DNA of 64,000 nt, taken from the NCBI GenBank assembly GCA_910574915.1, contig CAJTCR010000016.1, forward strand, positions 1 to 64,000. Direction: 5' to 3'. The notes beneath the pieces are model-generated. The model worked only from the letters and a program-made list of their open reading frames with translations. It was not told where the DNA came from and ran no database searches. Source of the DNA: Eubacteriaceae bacterium (GTDB lineage Bacteria; Bacillota; Clostridia; Lachnospirales; Lachnospiraceae). The position numbers were made by a program, and so were the translations under genes. Shown piece after piece: positions 7,580 to 16,856 of this stretch. Numbering within the stretch: position 1 is the stretch's first letter; each line of letters opens with the position of its first letter.

Positions 7580-8218
7580 CTAATAATTTTTATCGTCCAG
7601 ATATTCAATCTTGCTGACGGATACCTCATAAGCAACCCGTTTTTCTGTCTCAAGTTCGTTTAGTTTTTTCACATATTCACGGCTTTGTATCCTGCCCCAG
7701 ATCTGTACATGCGCACCTACGGTAAAGCCGGAAGCAAAACGTGCGTTCCTGCCCCAGCAGATACACGGAATATAGTCGGATTTGCCATACGAACGGTTGA
7801 CTGCGATAAGCAGGTCTGCAATCTCACGTCCAAGCGGCGTCTTGCGGTAAATCGGCTCCTTGCAGATGTAACCATCCAAAAAAATCTGGTTGCTTTTTAC
7901 ATCCTCTTCTTCCTGCTCCATAAACTCCAGCTCTCTGGCGAACACCGACAATACAAGGCGGTTTTTCTTTTCCTCGTGGCGGTTATACGAACGGAACTGG
8001 CCTGTCACATAGATGTATTGACCTATGTAGTCCTGCGTCATATCGATCAGCCGTTCCGATACCATGACCGGAATATAATCTACAAAGTTGCTCAGCCTGT
8101 TTACGGATACATCGACCATATAAAATCCCTCGCCATATACCTCGTGACTGAATGTAAAGTCGGATACGATCCTTCCCGCTATAGTTACCTGATTGTTTTC
8201 AAATATTTTATCTGCCAT
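7580..8218 (-). CDS. SSB-like protein with two OB-fold regions
   Basis: 212 residues from the ATG at 8218, chosen because AGGAAGGAG precedes it; the frame extends to 8287 without a ribosome site. Two halves each look like an SSB/OB fold: residues 1-100 (NNQVTIAGRI to LVLSVFARELEF) and 105-212 (NQIFLDGYICKEPIYRKTPLGREIADLLIAVNR, then CICWGRNA and GRIQSRE), the second being closest to bacterial SSB. It lacks the acidic C-terminal tip of the main replication SSB, so it is probably an accessory single-strand DNA-binding protein of the kind common in Clostridia. It is monocistronic. Confidence 0.75.
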   Translation of the reverse strand: MADKIFENNQVTIAGRIVSDFTFSHEVYGEGFYMVDVSVNRLSNFVDYIPVMVSERLIDMTQDYIGQYIYVTGQFRSYNRHEEKKNRLVLSVFARELEFMEQEEEDVKSNQIFLDGYICKEPIYRKTPLGREIADLLIAVNRSYGKSDYIPCICWGRNARFASGFTVGAHVQIWGRIQSREYVKKLNELETEKRVAYEVSVSKIEYLDDKNY

Positions 8219-8724
8219 GAATTTATTTCTCCTTCCTCTTTTCAACGTGACAGTTAATCTGATTTTTTGTACTCCTTCCACTGCCAAGCGGTACTATATC
8301 CGCCCTGAATGCCGGGCCGATTTTAGCTACTACCATTGTATTCTCCTGCCGTCGCATTTAGAACTGTGGTACTAAGCATCTGAGGAATTGCGAAACACAG
8401 TACCAGGCGAGGCGTTTTTGACAAGACAGAATTTACCATGACGTATCTAAAAAACACCTCATAACATGTCGACAACTTATCGTTTCCAAAAAATTCGAAA
8501 AACTTTTCCATATTTCACTTTGTTACAATCGCTTTTTTTGTCATATCGCCTAAAAATAGGCGCTTGCTGACAAAAAATCTTGCACTGGGCTTAAAATGTG
8601 ATAAAATGGGCGAGTAGCAATAGGGATTTATATCTATTATAATCGAAAAAACCCAAACCGTCATCTACAAAATGTACGTATTTAACGAAATTTTTTATAA
8701 AACTCAAGAAAGAAGGTTTTTCCA
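8219..8724. other. Intergenic region before typA, no gene seen
   Basis: About 500 bp between divergent genes. It contains the typA promoter at 8580-8607 and a small hairpin (GCCTA-AAAA-TAGGC, about 8549-8562). A 62-codon open frame at 8323-8511 has no ribosome site or recognisable sequence. I see nothing else. Confidence 0.5.
8580..8607 (+). promoter_or_regulatory. Promoter of typA
   Basis: TTGCAC (8580-8585), 16 bp, TAAAAT (8602-8607), giving a leader of about 110 nt before typA. Confidence 0.6.
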
Positions 8725-10554
8725 ATGAATATCACAAGAGACAATGTCCGCAATATCGCAATTATCGCCCATGTCGACCACGGCAAAACAACGCTCGTGG
8801 ACGAGCTGTTAAAGCAAAGCGGCGTATTCCGTGCCAACCAGGAGGTACAAGAGCGCGTCATGGATTCCAATGACATCGAACGCGAACGCGGCATTACGAT
8901 CCTGTCCAAAAATACTGCCGTTTTTTATAAAGATGTAAAGATCAATATTATCGATACACCCGGACACGCGGACTTCGGCGGAGAAGTCGAACGTGTGTTA
9001 AAGATGGTCAATGGCGTCGTACTTGTCGTAGACGCATTTGAAGGTGCCATGCCGCAGACCAAATTTGTCCTGATGAAAGCGCTTGAGCTGGCACTGCCTG
9101 TCATCGTATGCATTAATAAAATCGACCGCCCGGAGGCACGCCCGGAGGAAGTGATCGATGAAGTACTCGAGCTTTTTATGGACTTAGACGCTTCGGACGA
9201 GCAGCTTGACTGCCCGTTTATCTACGCTTCTGCCAGGGACGGCTACGCAGTCACCGACTTAAATGACGCGCACAAGGACATGACCGCGCTGTTTGAAACA
9301 ATTATCGACTATATCCCTGCACCTACTGGCGACCCGGATGCAAATACCCAGGTGCTGATCAGTACGATCGATTACAATGAATATGTCGGGCGCATCGGCA
9401 TCGGCAAGGTAGACAACGGGTGCCTGTGCATTAACCAGGACGCTGTCGTCGTCAACCACCACGACCCGGACAAGTGCAAAAAAGTCAAGATCAGCAAGCT
9501 GTACGAATTTGACGGGCTGAATAAGGTCGATGTCAAAAAAGCTGAGATCGGCTCGATTGTCGCGATTTCCGGCATTGCGGATATCCATATCGGAGACACG
9601 ATCTGCGCGCCGGAATGCCCGCAGGCAATCCCGTTCCAGAAAATTTCGGAACCTACGATCTCTATGAACTTTGTCGTAAACGACAGCCCTCTTGCCGGAC
9701 AGGAAGGCAAATATATCACCTCCCGCCATCTGCGCGACCGCCTGTTCCGCGAGCTGAATACCGATATCAGCCTGCGTGTCGAAGAAACGGAGGACACCGA
9801 CGTATTTAAAGTATCCGGGCGCGGCGAGCTGCACCTGTCTGTGCTAATCGAAAACATGCGCAGAGAAGGGTACGAATTTGCTGTCAGCAAAGCCGAGGTA
9901 CTGTATAAAACAGACGAAAACGGCAAAAAAACCGAACCGATGGAAATCGCCTATGTAGACGTCCCGGATGAATTTACCGGCGCCGTGATCGACAAGCTTT
10001 GCCAGCGCAAAGGCGAAATGCAAAATATGCACTCCATCGCAGGCGGCTATACGCGGATTGAGTTTCGCATCCCTTCCCGCGGGCTGATCGGCTACCGCGG
10101 CGACTTTTTAACCGATACCAAAGGCAACGGCATCATCAATACGATCTTTGACGGCTATGACGCTTACCGCGGCGATATCCAGTACCGCAAGCAGGGCTCC
10201 CTGATCGCGTTTGAAACCGGCGTTTCCGTTGCGTACGGCTTGTTTGGCGCCCAAGACCGCGGACAGCTTTTTATCGGCGCCGGAGAAAAAGTATACGCCG
10301 GCATGGTCGTCGGACAGTGCTCCAAAGCAGAGGATATTGAGTTTAACGTATGCAAGAAAAAGCATCTGACCAATACCCGTTCCTCCAGTGCGGACGAAGC
10401 GCTGACCTTAACGCCGCCAAGGATCTTAAGCCTGGAGCAGGCGCTTGACTTTATCGACACCGACGAGCTTTTGGAGGTTACCCCAGAAAGCCTGCGTATC
10501 CGCAAGCGGATCTTAGACCCGACCATGCGCAAACGTGCCGGCATGAAAAAATAG
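8725..10554 (+). CDS. typA: Ribosome-associated GTPase TypA/BipA
   Basis: 609 residues, full length. It is a translational GTPase that binds the 70S ribosome and helps large-subunit assembly and stress adaptation. The G1 motif AHVDHGKTT is at about residues 15-23, G3 is DTPGHADFG and G4 is NKID. The elongation-factor-like domains II, III and V follow, and the TypA-specific C-terminal domain ends in a basic tail. AAGAAGG precedes the ATG. It is monocistronic with its own promoter. Confidence 0.96.
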   Translation: MNITRDNVRNIAIIAHVDHGKTTLVDELLKQSGVFRANQEVQERVMDSNDIERERGITILSKNTAVFYKDVKINIIDTPGHADFGGEVERVLKMVNGVVLVVDAFEGAMPQTKFVLMKALELALPVIVCINKIDRPEARPEEVIDEVLELFMDLDASDEQLDCPFIYASARDGYAVTDLNDAHKDMTALFETIIDYIPAPTGDPDANTQVLISTIDYNEYVGRIGIGKVDNGCLCINQDAVVVNHHDPDKCKKVKISKLYEFDGLNKVDVKKAEIGSIVAISGIADIHIGDTICAPECPQAIPFQKISEPTISMNFVVNDSPLAGQEGKYITSRHLRDRLFRELNTDISLRVEETEDTDVFKVSGRGELHLSVLIENMRREGYEFAVSKAEVLYKTDENGKKTEPMEIAYVDVPDEFTGAVIDKLCQRKGEMQNMHSIAGGYTRIEFRIPSRGLIGYRGDFLTDTKGNGIINTIFDGYDAYRGDIQYRKQGSLIAFETGVSVAYGLFGAQDRGQLFIGAGEKVYAGMVVGQCSKAEDIEFNVCKKKHLTNTRSSSADEALTLTPPRILSLEQALDFIDTDELLEVTPESLRIRKRILDPTMRKRAGMKK

Positions 10555-10593
10555 CCTGTCCTTAAAGCCGCAGACGTACGGATGAAGCATCTT

Positions 10594-11073
10594 TTATTCC
10601 AGAATCTTTTCCATCCCGACCTTCTGCGGCTTTAGCCCGCACGCTTCGTAAAACCGCATTGCCGGCTGATTACATGCCCATACATTCAATGTCACATTAT
10701 AGCATCCGGCGTCCTTTGCAAAAGAAAGCACCGCCTCATAAAGCTGTCTGCCGATCTGCTGCCCGCGCATCGTCTCATCCACGCACAAATCATCGATATA
10801 CAACGTCTTAATATCCGTTAAAATATTGTCGTCCACATGCTGCTGAAAAATGCAAAACGCATAGCCAAGCACCTGTCCTTGATCCCCCGCTGCAATTAAT
10901 ATCGGCGTTTTCTCATTATGAATCAGCCCTTTTAGCTGCGCATCCGTATATTTTTTCCGATCTCCGCCCAAAAACAAGTCCGGGCGCCCCTTATGGTGCA
11001 CCTGCAATACCTGCGCCAACAGCCGGTTGATCCCCTCCATATCACTTTCCTGTGCCCTTTGAATCGTTATCAT
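10594..11073 (-). CDS. GNAT-family N-acetyltransferase
   Basis: 159 residues. The acetyl-CoA-binding signature is visible as LCVDETMRGQQIGRQLYEAV (R-G-x-x-I-G-x-x-L) at about residues 95-115, followed by the beta-bulge strand YNVTLNVWACNQPAMRFYEACG typical of GNAT fold ends. The substrate cannot be told from sequence. The start at 11073 has AAAGGAGG. The gene is single, reading away from the repeat C/D locus, with its own promoter and a stem-loop in its leader. It converges with typA; an 11-bp inverted repeat (AAAGCCGCAGA) spans the junction. Confidence 0.85.
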   Translation of the reverse strand: MITIQRAQESDMEGINRLLAQVLQVHHKGRPDLFLGGDRKKYTDAQLKGLIHNEKTPILIAAGDQGQVLGYAFCIFQQHVDDNILTDIKTLYIDDLCVDETMRGQQIGRQLYEAVLSFAKDAGCYNVTLNVWACNQPAMRFYEACGLKPQKVGMEKILE

Positions 11074-11096
11074 TTGTATCCTCCTTTATAGTTAAA

Positions 11097-11122
11097 AGTC
11101 CTTCACCGGAAGGTGAAGGACT
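11097..11122 (-). other. Perfect stem-loop in the 5' leader of the acetyltransferase
   Basis: AGTCCTTCACC, loop TTCC, GGTGAAGGACT, an 11-bp perfect stem followed by TTTTAAC on the minus strand. It lies between the predicted promoter and the ribosome site, so it should form in the mRNA leader as an attenuator-like or stabilising element. Confidence 0.6.
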
Positions 11123-11136
11123 GCCAATTTTTATCT

Positions 11137-11165
11137 ATTTTAGCTAGGTTCGCAAAAAAAGTCAA
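11137..11165 (-). promoter_or_regulatory. Promoter of the GNAT gene
   Basis: TTGACT (11160-11165), 17 bp, TAAAAT (11137-11142) on the minus strand. The leader of about 60 nt contains the stem-loop at 11097-11122. Confidence 0.7.
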
Positions 11166-11232
11166 TGTATTTATTCAAGTACAATTTTCATTCTATTGTT
11201 TAATTTAGAGCGTGTTTGCATTGGGGGGGGAC

Positions 11233-11414
11233 GCCGGGAGAGAGGATAGGCGCGCTGTGGCTGTGTCCGGTCGCGCCACCTAGTTCGCTTCCGGCTGCCC
11301 GCCGTAAGCGAAAGGTGCCGCTTGGCTGCGCCCCTGCGTCCTCAGCAGAATACTAAGGGCTTCTAACCATTCTTCCAAAGCCGCCGCCAAAGCGCGCCCA
11401 TCCTCTCTCCCGGC
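11233..11414 (+). repeat. Large structured inverted repeat, copy C (arm-deleted)
   Basis: The outer arms 11233-11256 and 11391-11414 pair at 23 of 24 positions. The left inner arm present in other copies (about 55 nt) is missing: the outer arm runs straight into GTGGCTGTGTCC. The right inner arm is intact. The 3' flank carries a perfect hairpin TTCGTAA-ATG-TTACGAA at 11420-11436. The gene-free region 11074-11945 holds a promoter and leader hairpin, copies C and D and a collapsed remnant. Confidence 0.82.
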
Positions 11415-11497
11415 TGTTCTTCGTAAATGTTACGAAAACAAGCTTGATATGGCTTGTGAATAGTAATACAACAAACAATTTACATTTAAGCACAAAA

Positions 11498-11555
11498 GAA
11501 AACTAGCCAGGTCATGCTAATTCCATCTTCCGGCTAATTTTCTTATATTCACAGT
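11498..11555. repeat. Collapsed remnant of the structured repeat
   Basis: A short inverted repeat AGAAAACTAGCC ... CGGCTAATTTTCTT encloses degenerate arm-like sequence (GCCAGG and TTCCGGC). It resembles an internal-deletion product in which only the outermost arm bases survive. Confidence 0.35.
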
Positions 11556-11573
11556 AAAGCATACAAATAAAAT

Positions 11574-11603
11574 ATTCGCTGTAACACTAACACTACAGCG
11601 AAC
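11574..11603. repeat. Inverted TTCGCTGTA / TACAGCGAA ends between copies C and D
   Basis: ATTCGCTGTA (11574-11583) and TACAGCGAAC (11594-11603) face each other across 10 bp. The same 9-10 bp sequence bounds copies E and F, so these are probably the abutting right-hand ends of copies C and D. Confidence 0.55.
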
Positions 11604-11693
11604 AAAACCAACCATACAATATTACACAATCCCAACTATTTTCATACAAAATAAACCAACTCGAACCTATTTTCGTAACACATGCGAGAAACA

Positions 11694-11930
11694 GCCAGGA
11701 GAGAGGGTGGACACGTCCTGGCGGCGGCTTTGGAAGAATGGTTAGAAGCCCTTGGTATTCTGCGGAAAAACCAGGGGCGCAGCCAAGCGCCACCTGTAGC
11801 TTTCGGCGGACAGCCGGAAGCGGACAAGGTGGCGCGACCGGACACAGCCACAGCGTAGCAGCAGAATGCTTAGGGCTTCTTGACATTCTGGAACGGACGC
11901 CGCCAGGACGTGTCCACCCTCTCTCCTGGC
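11694..11930 (-). repeat. Large structured inverted repeat, copy D
   Basis: The outer arms 11694-11726 and 11898-11930 are perfect 33-bp complements. They contain an arm-internal palindrome GGAC-AC-GTCC. The core helix GCGCCACC/GGTGGCGC is perfectly paired. Its left end lies 15 bp beyond the dapL stop and is oriented with dapL transcription, so the dapL mRNA should run into this fold; no other terminator is visible there. Confidence 0.88.
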
Positions 11931-11945
11931 GTCCCTCCATGTTTC

Positions 11946-13160
11946 CTACAACGCCTGTATCCGCGCAAGCGCCGCCTTCGTATTTTCATAACTCCCAAAC
12001 GCAGTCAGCCTGAAATACCCTTCCCCGCTTGGCCCAAAGCCGCTGCCTGGCGTCCCTACGACATTTGCGCGTGCAAGCAAATCGTCAAAAAACTCCCAGG
12101 AGCTCATTGTTTCCGGCGTCTTTAACCAGATATAAGGCGCGTTGACGCCGCCGTATACCTCATATCCTGCCGCAGACAGCCCTTCTTTAATCACTGCCGC
12201 GTTCCTCATATAATAAGCGATCTGCTCCTTAAGCTGTTGCCTGCCTTCTTTGGAATAGACCGCTTCCCCGGCACGCTGGATGATATACGGCGCCCCGTTG
12301 TATTTTGTCCCGTGGCGCCTTGCCCACAGGGCGTGCAGGGAAACACCGCCTCGTATCAAAGCTTTGGGAACAACCGTAAAGCCAAGGCGCACCCCGGTAA
12401 AGCCCGCATTTTTGGAAAAGCTGCGGATCTCAACCGCACATTCTGCCGCACCCTCGCACTCATAGATCGAATGCGCTACATCCGGCTCTGTAATATATGC
12501 CTCGTATGCGGCATCATAAATAATAACCGCTCCGTTTGCATTCGCATAGTCCACCCATTCCTGAAGCTTGTCTTTTGTAATCGTCGTCCCGGTCGGATTG
12601 TTTGGAAAGCACAGGTAAATAATGTCCGGCGTTTCTTTTGGAAACTGCGGGACAAACGCATTTTCCCTCGTGCATGGCAGATAAATCACATCGCTCCACA
12701 TCTGCGACTGACTGTCATATTCGCCGCACCTGCCTGCCATTACGTTCGAGTCTACATAAACCGGGTATACCGGGTCGGTAACCGCAATCTTGCAGTGACT
12801 GGAAAAAATCTCCTGGATATTGCCGGAGTCTGACTTTGCCCCATCAGAAACAAAAATCTCGTCTTCCTGTATGCTGCATCCTCTCTCTTGATAGTCTTTC
12901 GCCGCAATTTCGCTGCGCAAAAACGCATACCCAAGATCCGGCGCATAGCCGTGAAACGTAGCTGCCTGTGCCATCTCGTCGACCGCCTTGTGCATCGCTG
13001 CAACGACTGCCGGGACAAGCGGCTGCGTCACATCCCCGATCCCAAGACGGATCACCTCCTGCTTCGGATTTGCCTGCGTAAATGCCGCCACTTTTTTTGC
13101 AATCGTGCTGAACAGATAGCTGCCAGGCAGCTTTTGATAATTTTCGTTTATTTGAACCAA
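11946..13160 (-). CDS. dapL: LL-diaminopimelate aminotransferase
   Basis: About 404 residues. DapL converts tetrahydrodipicolinate directly to LL-diaminopimelate using glutamate, bypassing the acylated intermediates. The family N-terminus [15 protein letters not shown] is present. The PLP lysine lies in [12 protein letters not shown], preceded by the aspartate strand IIYDAAYEA and FPNNPTGT. I place the start at TTG 13160 because AGGAGG lies 8 nt upstream and the family begins here; the frame extends to 13208 but would overlap dapF. Last gene of glnA-ANTAR-dapF-dapL. It supplies the substrate for DapF. Confidence 0.94.
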   Translation of the reverse strand: MVQINENYQKLPGSYLFSTIAKKVAAFTQANPKQEVIRLGIGDVTQPLVPAVVAAMHKAVDEMAQAATFHGYAPDLGYAFLRSEIAAKDYQERGCSIQEDEIFVSDGAKSDSGNIQEIFSSHCKIAVTDPVYPVYVDSNVMAGRCGEYDSQSQMWSDVIYLPCTRENAFVPQFPKETPDIIYLCFPNNPTGTTITKDKLQEWVDYANANGAVIIYDAAYEAYITEPDVAHSIYECEGAAECAVEIRSFSKNAGFTGVRLGFTVVPKALIRGGVSLHALWARRHGTKYNGAPYIIQRAGEAVYSKEGRQQLKEQIAYYMRNAAVIKEGLSAAGYEVYGGVNAPYIWLKTPETMSSWEFFDDLLARANVVGTPGSGFGPSGEGYFRLTAFGSYENTKAALARIQAL

Positions 13161-13179
13161 CTGTTTGTCCTCCTCGTTT

Positions 13180-14019
13180 CTACAGCGCAATTTCACCGTC
13201 AAACACATGTGTTGCGCTTCCTGTCATATAGACAATGCCCGTCTGTTCCTCCCACTCAACGAAAAGGTCTCCGCCAAGCAGCTTTACCGTAACCAGACGG
13301 TTCGTATATCCGTTTAAAATACTTGCTACCGTAACCGCGCACGCACCTGTCCCGCAGGCAAGCGTTTCGCCCGACCCTCTTTCCCATACGCGCATCTGCA
13401 CTGTATGTTTGTCTAATACTTTGACAAATTCGGTATTGATGCGGTTTGGAAAAGCTGCATGGTGTTCAAACTGCGTGCCGATTTTTTCAAGTTCCAGGCT
13501 GTCCACATCATCGACATAGACCACACAGTGCGGGTTGCCCATCGAGACACAGGTCATCCGGTAAGATGTCCCAAGAACCGTAACCGGGCAGTCCACGATC
13601 TGGGACAGATCCTGTTGCGTAACAACCGGAATCTTATGCGGCGCAAGCTCCGGCTGTCCCATATTGACACGTACAGACTCTACTTTGCCGTCTTTTATTT
13701 TAAGGCCTGCGTATTTTATACCTGCAAGCGTCTCAATGCAAATCTCTGTCTTATCTGTCATATGATGGTCATATACATATTTTGCCACGCACCGGATCGC
13801 GTTTCCGCACATCTCGCCCCTAGAACCGTCCGCGTTGTACATTGCCATCTCAAAATCTGCCTTCCCAGACGGTTTAATCAGCACCAGCCCGTCGGAGCCG
13901 ATGCCAAAGTGCCTGTCGCTTAACACCCTTGCCGCCCTTTGCGGATCTGCAACCGTTTCCTGAAAGCAGTTCACATAAATATAGTCATTGCCAAGCCCAT
14001 GCATTTTCGTAAATTTCAT
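13180..14019 (-). CDS. dapF: Diaminopimelate epimerase
   Basis: 279 residues. It epimerises LL- to meso-diaminopimelate for peptidoglycan and lysine. Both catalytic cysteines are visible: Cys71 in [11 protein letters not shown] and the second, at about residue 222, in [14 protein letters not shown]. The N-terminal MHGLGNDYI motif is standard. The ATG overlaps the stop of the upstream ANTAR gene by 4 bp, and dapL begins 19 bp downstream, so all three are co-translated. Confidence 0.96.
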   Translation of the reverse strand: MKFTKMHGLGNDYIYVNCFQETVADPQRAARVLSDRHFGIGSDGLVLIKPSGKADFEMAMYNADGSRGEMCGNAIRCVAKYVYDHHMTDKTEICIETLAGIKYAGLKIKDGKVESVRVNMGQPELAPHKIPVVTQQDLSQIVDCPVTVLGTSYRMTCVSMGNPHCVVYVDDVDSLELEKIGTQFEHHAAFPNRINTEFVKVLDKHTVQMRVWERGSGETLACGTGACAVTVASILNGYTNRLVTVKLLGGDLFVEWEEQTGIVYMTGSATHVFDGEIAL

Positions 14020-14567
14020 CTGTTTTCTCCCATCATGCTTAAAATCATCTGCGCCGTTTCCGTCAGGCTGGTACCGTTTTCCATGCTCCGCTTTTGCAGA
14101 TAACGGTGCGCCTCTTGTTCTGGAAAGTGATTACGCTCCATCAAAAGCCGCTTTGCCTGTGTAATCATACGCTGTTCCTCCTGCGAACGGACGGCTGGCT
14201 TTTGCCTGCGTTTCTTTTTTTTCCGCGCCGATACCTGCGCCATCATTGCTACGGTCTGCAACAGCTCATGTACCTTAAGCGGCGTACAAAGCCCGACGAC
14301 CTGCTGCGTCACGCACTCTTCGATCTGCGCCCCGGAACCGATCAGCAGCATATCATAGTACGGTGCCAGATATTCATACAGTTCACTATAGAGCATGTCA
14401 GACAGCCTGTAAGCACAGATAATGATACCGCCGTCCAAACCGCCTGCCGCCCGCAGCGCCTGCGCGCCGCTTGTGCATACCGCATCCACCGTATAGCCGC
14501 TGCGCTGCAAGATGCTGCGGACGCTTTTTGCATGTTCGATCTTTGGAAACACTACGATCATATTCAT
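14016..14567 (-). CDS. ANTAR-domain antitermination regulator with degenerate receiver
   Basis: 183 residues. Residues 1-110 have a receiver-like fold, but the site expected to be the phospho-Asp reads GGIIICAYRLSD and lacks it, so the domain is probably not phosphorylated. After a basic linker (RKKKKRRQK, about 115-125) comes a C-terminal ANTAR three-helix domain (about 130-183, with AKRLLMERNHFPEQEAHRYLQKRSM). ANTAR proteins bind paired hexaloop RNA hairpins and prevent transcription termination. It lies 12 bp after glnA; in Clostridia such regulators commonly accompany glutamine synthetase and act in nitrogen control. I could not identify the paired hairpins nearby. Confidence 0.85.
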   Translation of the reverse strand: MNMIVVFPKIEHAKSVRSILQRSGYTVDAVCTSGAQALRAAGGLDGGIIICAYRLSDMLYSELYEYLAPYYDMLLIGSGAQIEECVTQQVVGLCTPLKVHELLQTVAMMAQVSARKKKKRRQKPAVRSQEEQRMITQAKRLLMERNHFPEQEAHRYLQKRSMENGTSLTETAQMILSMMGENR

Positions 14568-14579
14568 ATCTGCCGCCGT

Positions 14580-15914
14580 CTAAATCTGATAGAAGTATTC
14601 CCGGATTTCCCAGTCCGTCACTGCCATACGGTACCTGTTCCATTCCTGCTTCTTTGCCCTTACGTATTCCCTGCTGATATGCCGCCCTAGCGTATCCATA
14701 ACAAACGTATCCTGCTCCATCGCGCGCACTGCTTCCATCAAATCGCCCGGCAGCAGTCCGATCCCGGTCTTTTTAAGCTCCTCCGCGCTTAAATCATACA
14801 CATTGCCGCTAATTGCAGCAGGCGGCATGATTTTATGCCGTATCCCGTCAAGCCCCGCCCTTAGACAGAGCGCCAGCATGAAATAAGGGTTTGCCGCCGC
14901 GTCCGCACTGCGCAGCTCAATCCTCGTTCCGCTCCCTCTCGCAGCCGGAATGCGTATTAAAGACGTCCGGTTGCTTAGCGACCAGGCAATAAAATTCGGC
15001 GCCTCATTGCCCGGCACGAGCCGCTTATACGAGTTTACAAGCGGATTGCCGACCGCCGTCATGCCCCCGATATGCAAAAGCAGCCCGCCGATAAAATAGT
15101 AGGCTTCCCTGCTTAAGCCGCACGCATCCGACGCATCGCAAAAAAGATTGCTGCCGTCCTCTTTGGACAGCGACAGGTTTAAATGCATCCCCGAGCCATG
15201 CGCGCCCGCCTTCGGCTTTGGCATAAAGCTGGCAAACATCCCATGACGCTTTGCAATCATCTTAACCGCCAGCTTAAACGTCATAATGCGGTCTGCTGTC
15301 CAAAGCGCCCTGTCATATTTCAGATCGATCTCATGCTGTCCGGGCGCGCCCTCATGATGGGAAGCCTCCACGGCATACCCCATTTCTTCGAGCGTCAGCA
15401 CCATATCCCGCCTGGCATTTTCCCCGGCATCCATCGGCCCCAAGTCAAAAAAGCCCGCTTTTTCATTGATTTTTGTCGTAGGGTTCCCATCATCATCTGA
15501 CTGGAATAAAAAGAACTCACACTCCGGCCCGACCTTAAACGTATACCCCATTTCCCGCGCTTCCGCTTCCGCCCTGCGCAGTATATAGCGCGGGTCTCCT
15601 TCAAACGGCGTACCGTCCGCATTGTAAATATCGCAGATCATCCTTGCCACCTTGCCCTGCTGCGGCCGCCACGGAAATACGGCAAACGTGTCCAGATCAG
15701 GATGCAGATACAAGTCCGACTGTTCGGCTTTTGCAAATCCCCTGATCGAAGAGCCGTCAAACATACACTTGTTTTCCAGCGCCTTTGGAAGCTGGGATTT
15801 TGTAATCGCGATATTTTTCAGCGTCCCGAACACGTCGGTAAACTGGAGCCTGATAAACTCAATATCCTCTTCTTCGGCAAGCCGCAGTATGTCCTGCTTT
15901 GTGTAATGGTTCAT
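14580..15914 (-). CDS. glnA: Glutamine synthetase, type I
   Basis: 444 residues, the GSI-alpha length of Firmicutes. It makes glutamine from glutamate, ammonia and ATP. Visible are the N-terminal beta-grasp domain with the latch loop FDGSSIRGF at about residues 53-61, the metal-binding GPECEFFLF, HHEGAPGQHEID, the NPLVNSYKRLVPGNEAPN ATP/glutamate loop and RIELRSADAAANPY. AGGAAAGGATC precedes the ATG. First gene of the glnA-ANTAR-dapF-dapL operon and 45 bp after hisA, so it may be co-transcribed with hisA. Confidence 0.96.
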   Translation of the reverse strand: MNHYTKQDILRLAEEEDIEFIRLQFTDVFGTLKNIAITKSQLPKALENKCMFDGSSIRGFAKAEQSDLYLHPDLDTFAVFPWRPQQGKVARMICDIYNADGTPFEGDPRYILRRAEAEAREMGYTFKVGPECEFFLFQSDDDGNPTTKINEKAGFFDLGPMDAGENARRDMVLTLEEMGYAVEASHHEGAPGQHEIDLKYDRALWTADRIMTFKLAVKMIAKRHGMFASFMPKPKAGAHGSGMHLNLSLSKEDGSNLFCDASDACGLSREAYYFIGGLLLHIGGMTAVGNPLVNSYKRLVPGNEAPNFIAWSLSNRTSLIRIPAARGSGTRIELRSADAAANPYFMLALCLRAGLDGIRHKIMPPAAISGNVYDLSAEELKKTGIGLLPGDLMEAVRAMEQDTFVMDTLGRHISREYVRAKKQEWNRYRMAVTDWEIREYFYQI

Positions 15915-15932
15915 TTTTGTGATCCTTTCCTG

Positions 15933-15960
15933 TTGTATGTTTATAATATTGTATGTTTAT
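15933..15960 (-). repeat. 12-bp direct repeat between hisA and glnA
   Basis: ATAAACATACAA occurs twice on the minus strand (15949-15960 and 15933-15944), 16 bp apart. The first copy abuts the hisA stop codon. The spacing could suit a regulator site, but nothing more supports that. Confidence 0.35.
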
Positions 15961-16742
15961 CATATGCGTTCGTCCTGCCGCACATAGGACAGCACCTTTT
16001 CATACGCCATCGACCCGCCGAACAAATCCAGCGCACTGCCGATCGTTACATGCAGCCTGTCCTTTCCGTATGTCTTAAGCGCGTCAAGATCCGCAAAGCT
16101 GCTGACGCCGCCCGCATAAGTTACCGGTATCCCGTCCCAGCCTCCAAGCATTTTTACAAGCTCCGTCTCAATGCCGGATACCCTGCCTTCTACATCTACC
16201 GCATGGATCAAAAATTCATCCGCGTAGTCCGAAAGCCGCTCTAACAGCTCCTGCGTCACCATTTCCTTTGTATACTTCTGCCAGCGGTCTGTAACGACCA
16301 CATATCCAGACTGTGTCCTGCGGCAGCTTAGATCCAGCACCAGACGCTCTCTGCCAACCGCCTGCACCATCTTTTTTAACCGGTCAAAATGAATCATGCC
16401 GTCTTTAAATACGTACGAAGTCACGATTACATGGCTCGCGCCCGCTTCGATAAACCGCGGCGCACGCTCAGGCATCATCCCCCCTCCAACCTGCAACCCG
16501 CCCGGATAGGCGCCAAGCGCCAAAAAAGCCTGTCTGCGGTCTTGTTCATATTGTGCCGTACCAGCAGCGTCCAGCAGAATTATATGCCCGCCGCGGATCC
16601 CGTCTTTTTGATACAGGCGCGCATAAAATGCCGCATCCTGCTCAGATACAAAATTTTCTTTTGCCTGCCTGTCCGTTAAGCTGCCGCCGACAAGCTGCTT
16701 GACCTTGCCGCCATGAAGATCGATACATGGGCGAAATTCCAT
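15960..16742 (-). CDS. hisA: ProFAR isomerase, eukaryote-like (HIS6) type
   Basis: About 260 residues from the ATG at 16742, where the conserved EFRPCIDLHGGKVKQLVGG begins; the frame runs to 16805 but that part is not family sequence. It catalyses the Amadori isomerisation of ProFAR to PRFAR in histidine synthesis on a TIM barrel. The wording of the motifs (VKQLVGGSL, HIILLD, YAGGVSSFADL) is closer to the fungal/plant HIS6 form than to standard bacterial HisA. No other his gene is near, so it is detached from a his operon, as that subtype often is. Confidence 0.88.
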   Translation of the reverse strand: MEFRPCIDLHGGKVKQLVGGSLTDRQAKENFVSEQDAAFYARLYQKDGIRGGHIILLDAAGTAQYEQDRRQAFLALGAYPGGLQVGGGMMPERAPRFIEAGASHVIVTSYVFKDGMIHFDRLKKMVQAVGRERLVLDLSCRRTQSGYVVVTDRWQKYTKEMVTQELLERLSDYADEFLIHAVDVEGRVSGIETELVKMLGGWDGIPVTYAGGVSSFADLDALKTYGKDRLHVTIGSALDLFGGSMAYEKVLSYVRQDERI

Positions 16743-16856
16743 AAGTATCCCTGCTTTCTTTCTGAATTTTTCTGCTGTTTCCCAAGTCATCAAAGAGGAT
16801 ACCATATTCTTCCCGAAAAAAAAACAGTTTTTTCAAATTCCGAATGAAATAAACCT

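Noticed and set aside
8323-8511. 62-codon minus-strand frame upstream of typA
   Set aside because: No ribosome site and no recognisable sequence; it sits in a gap between divergent genes.
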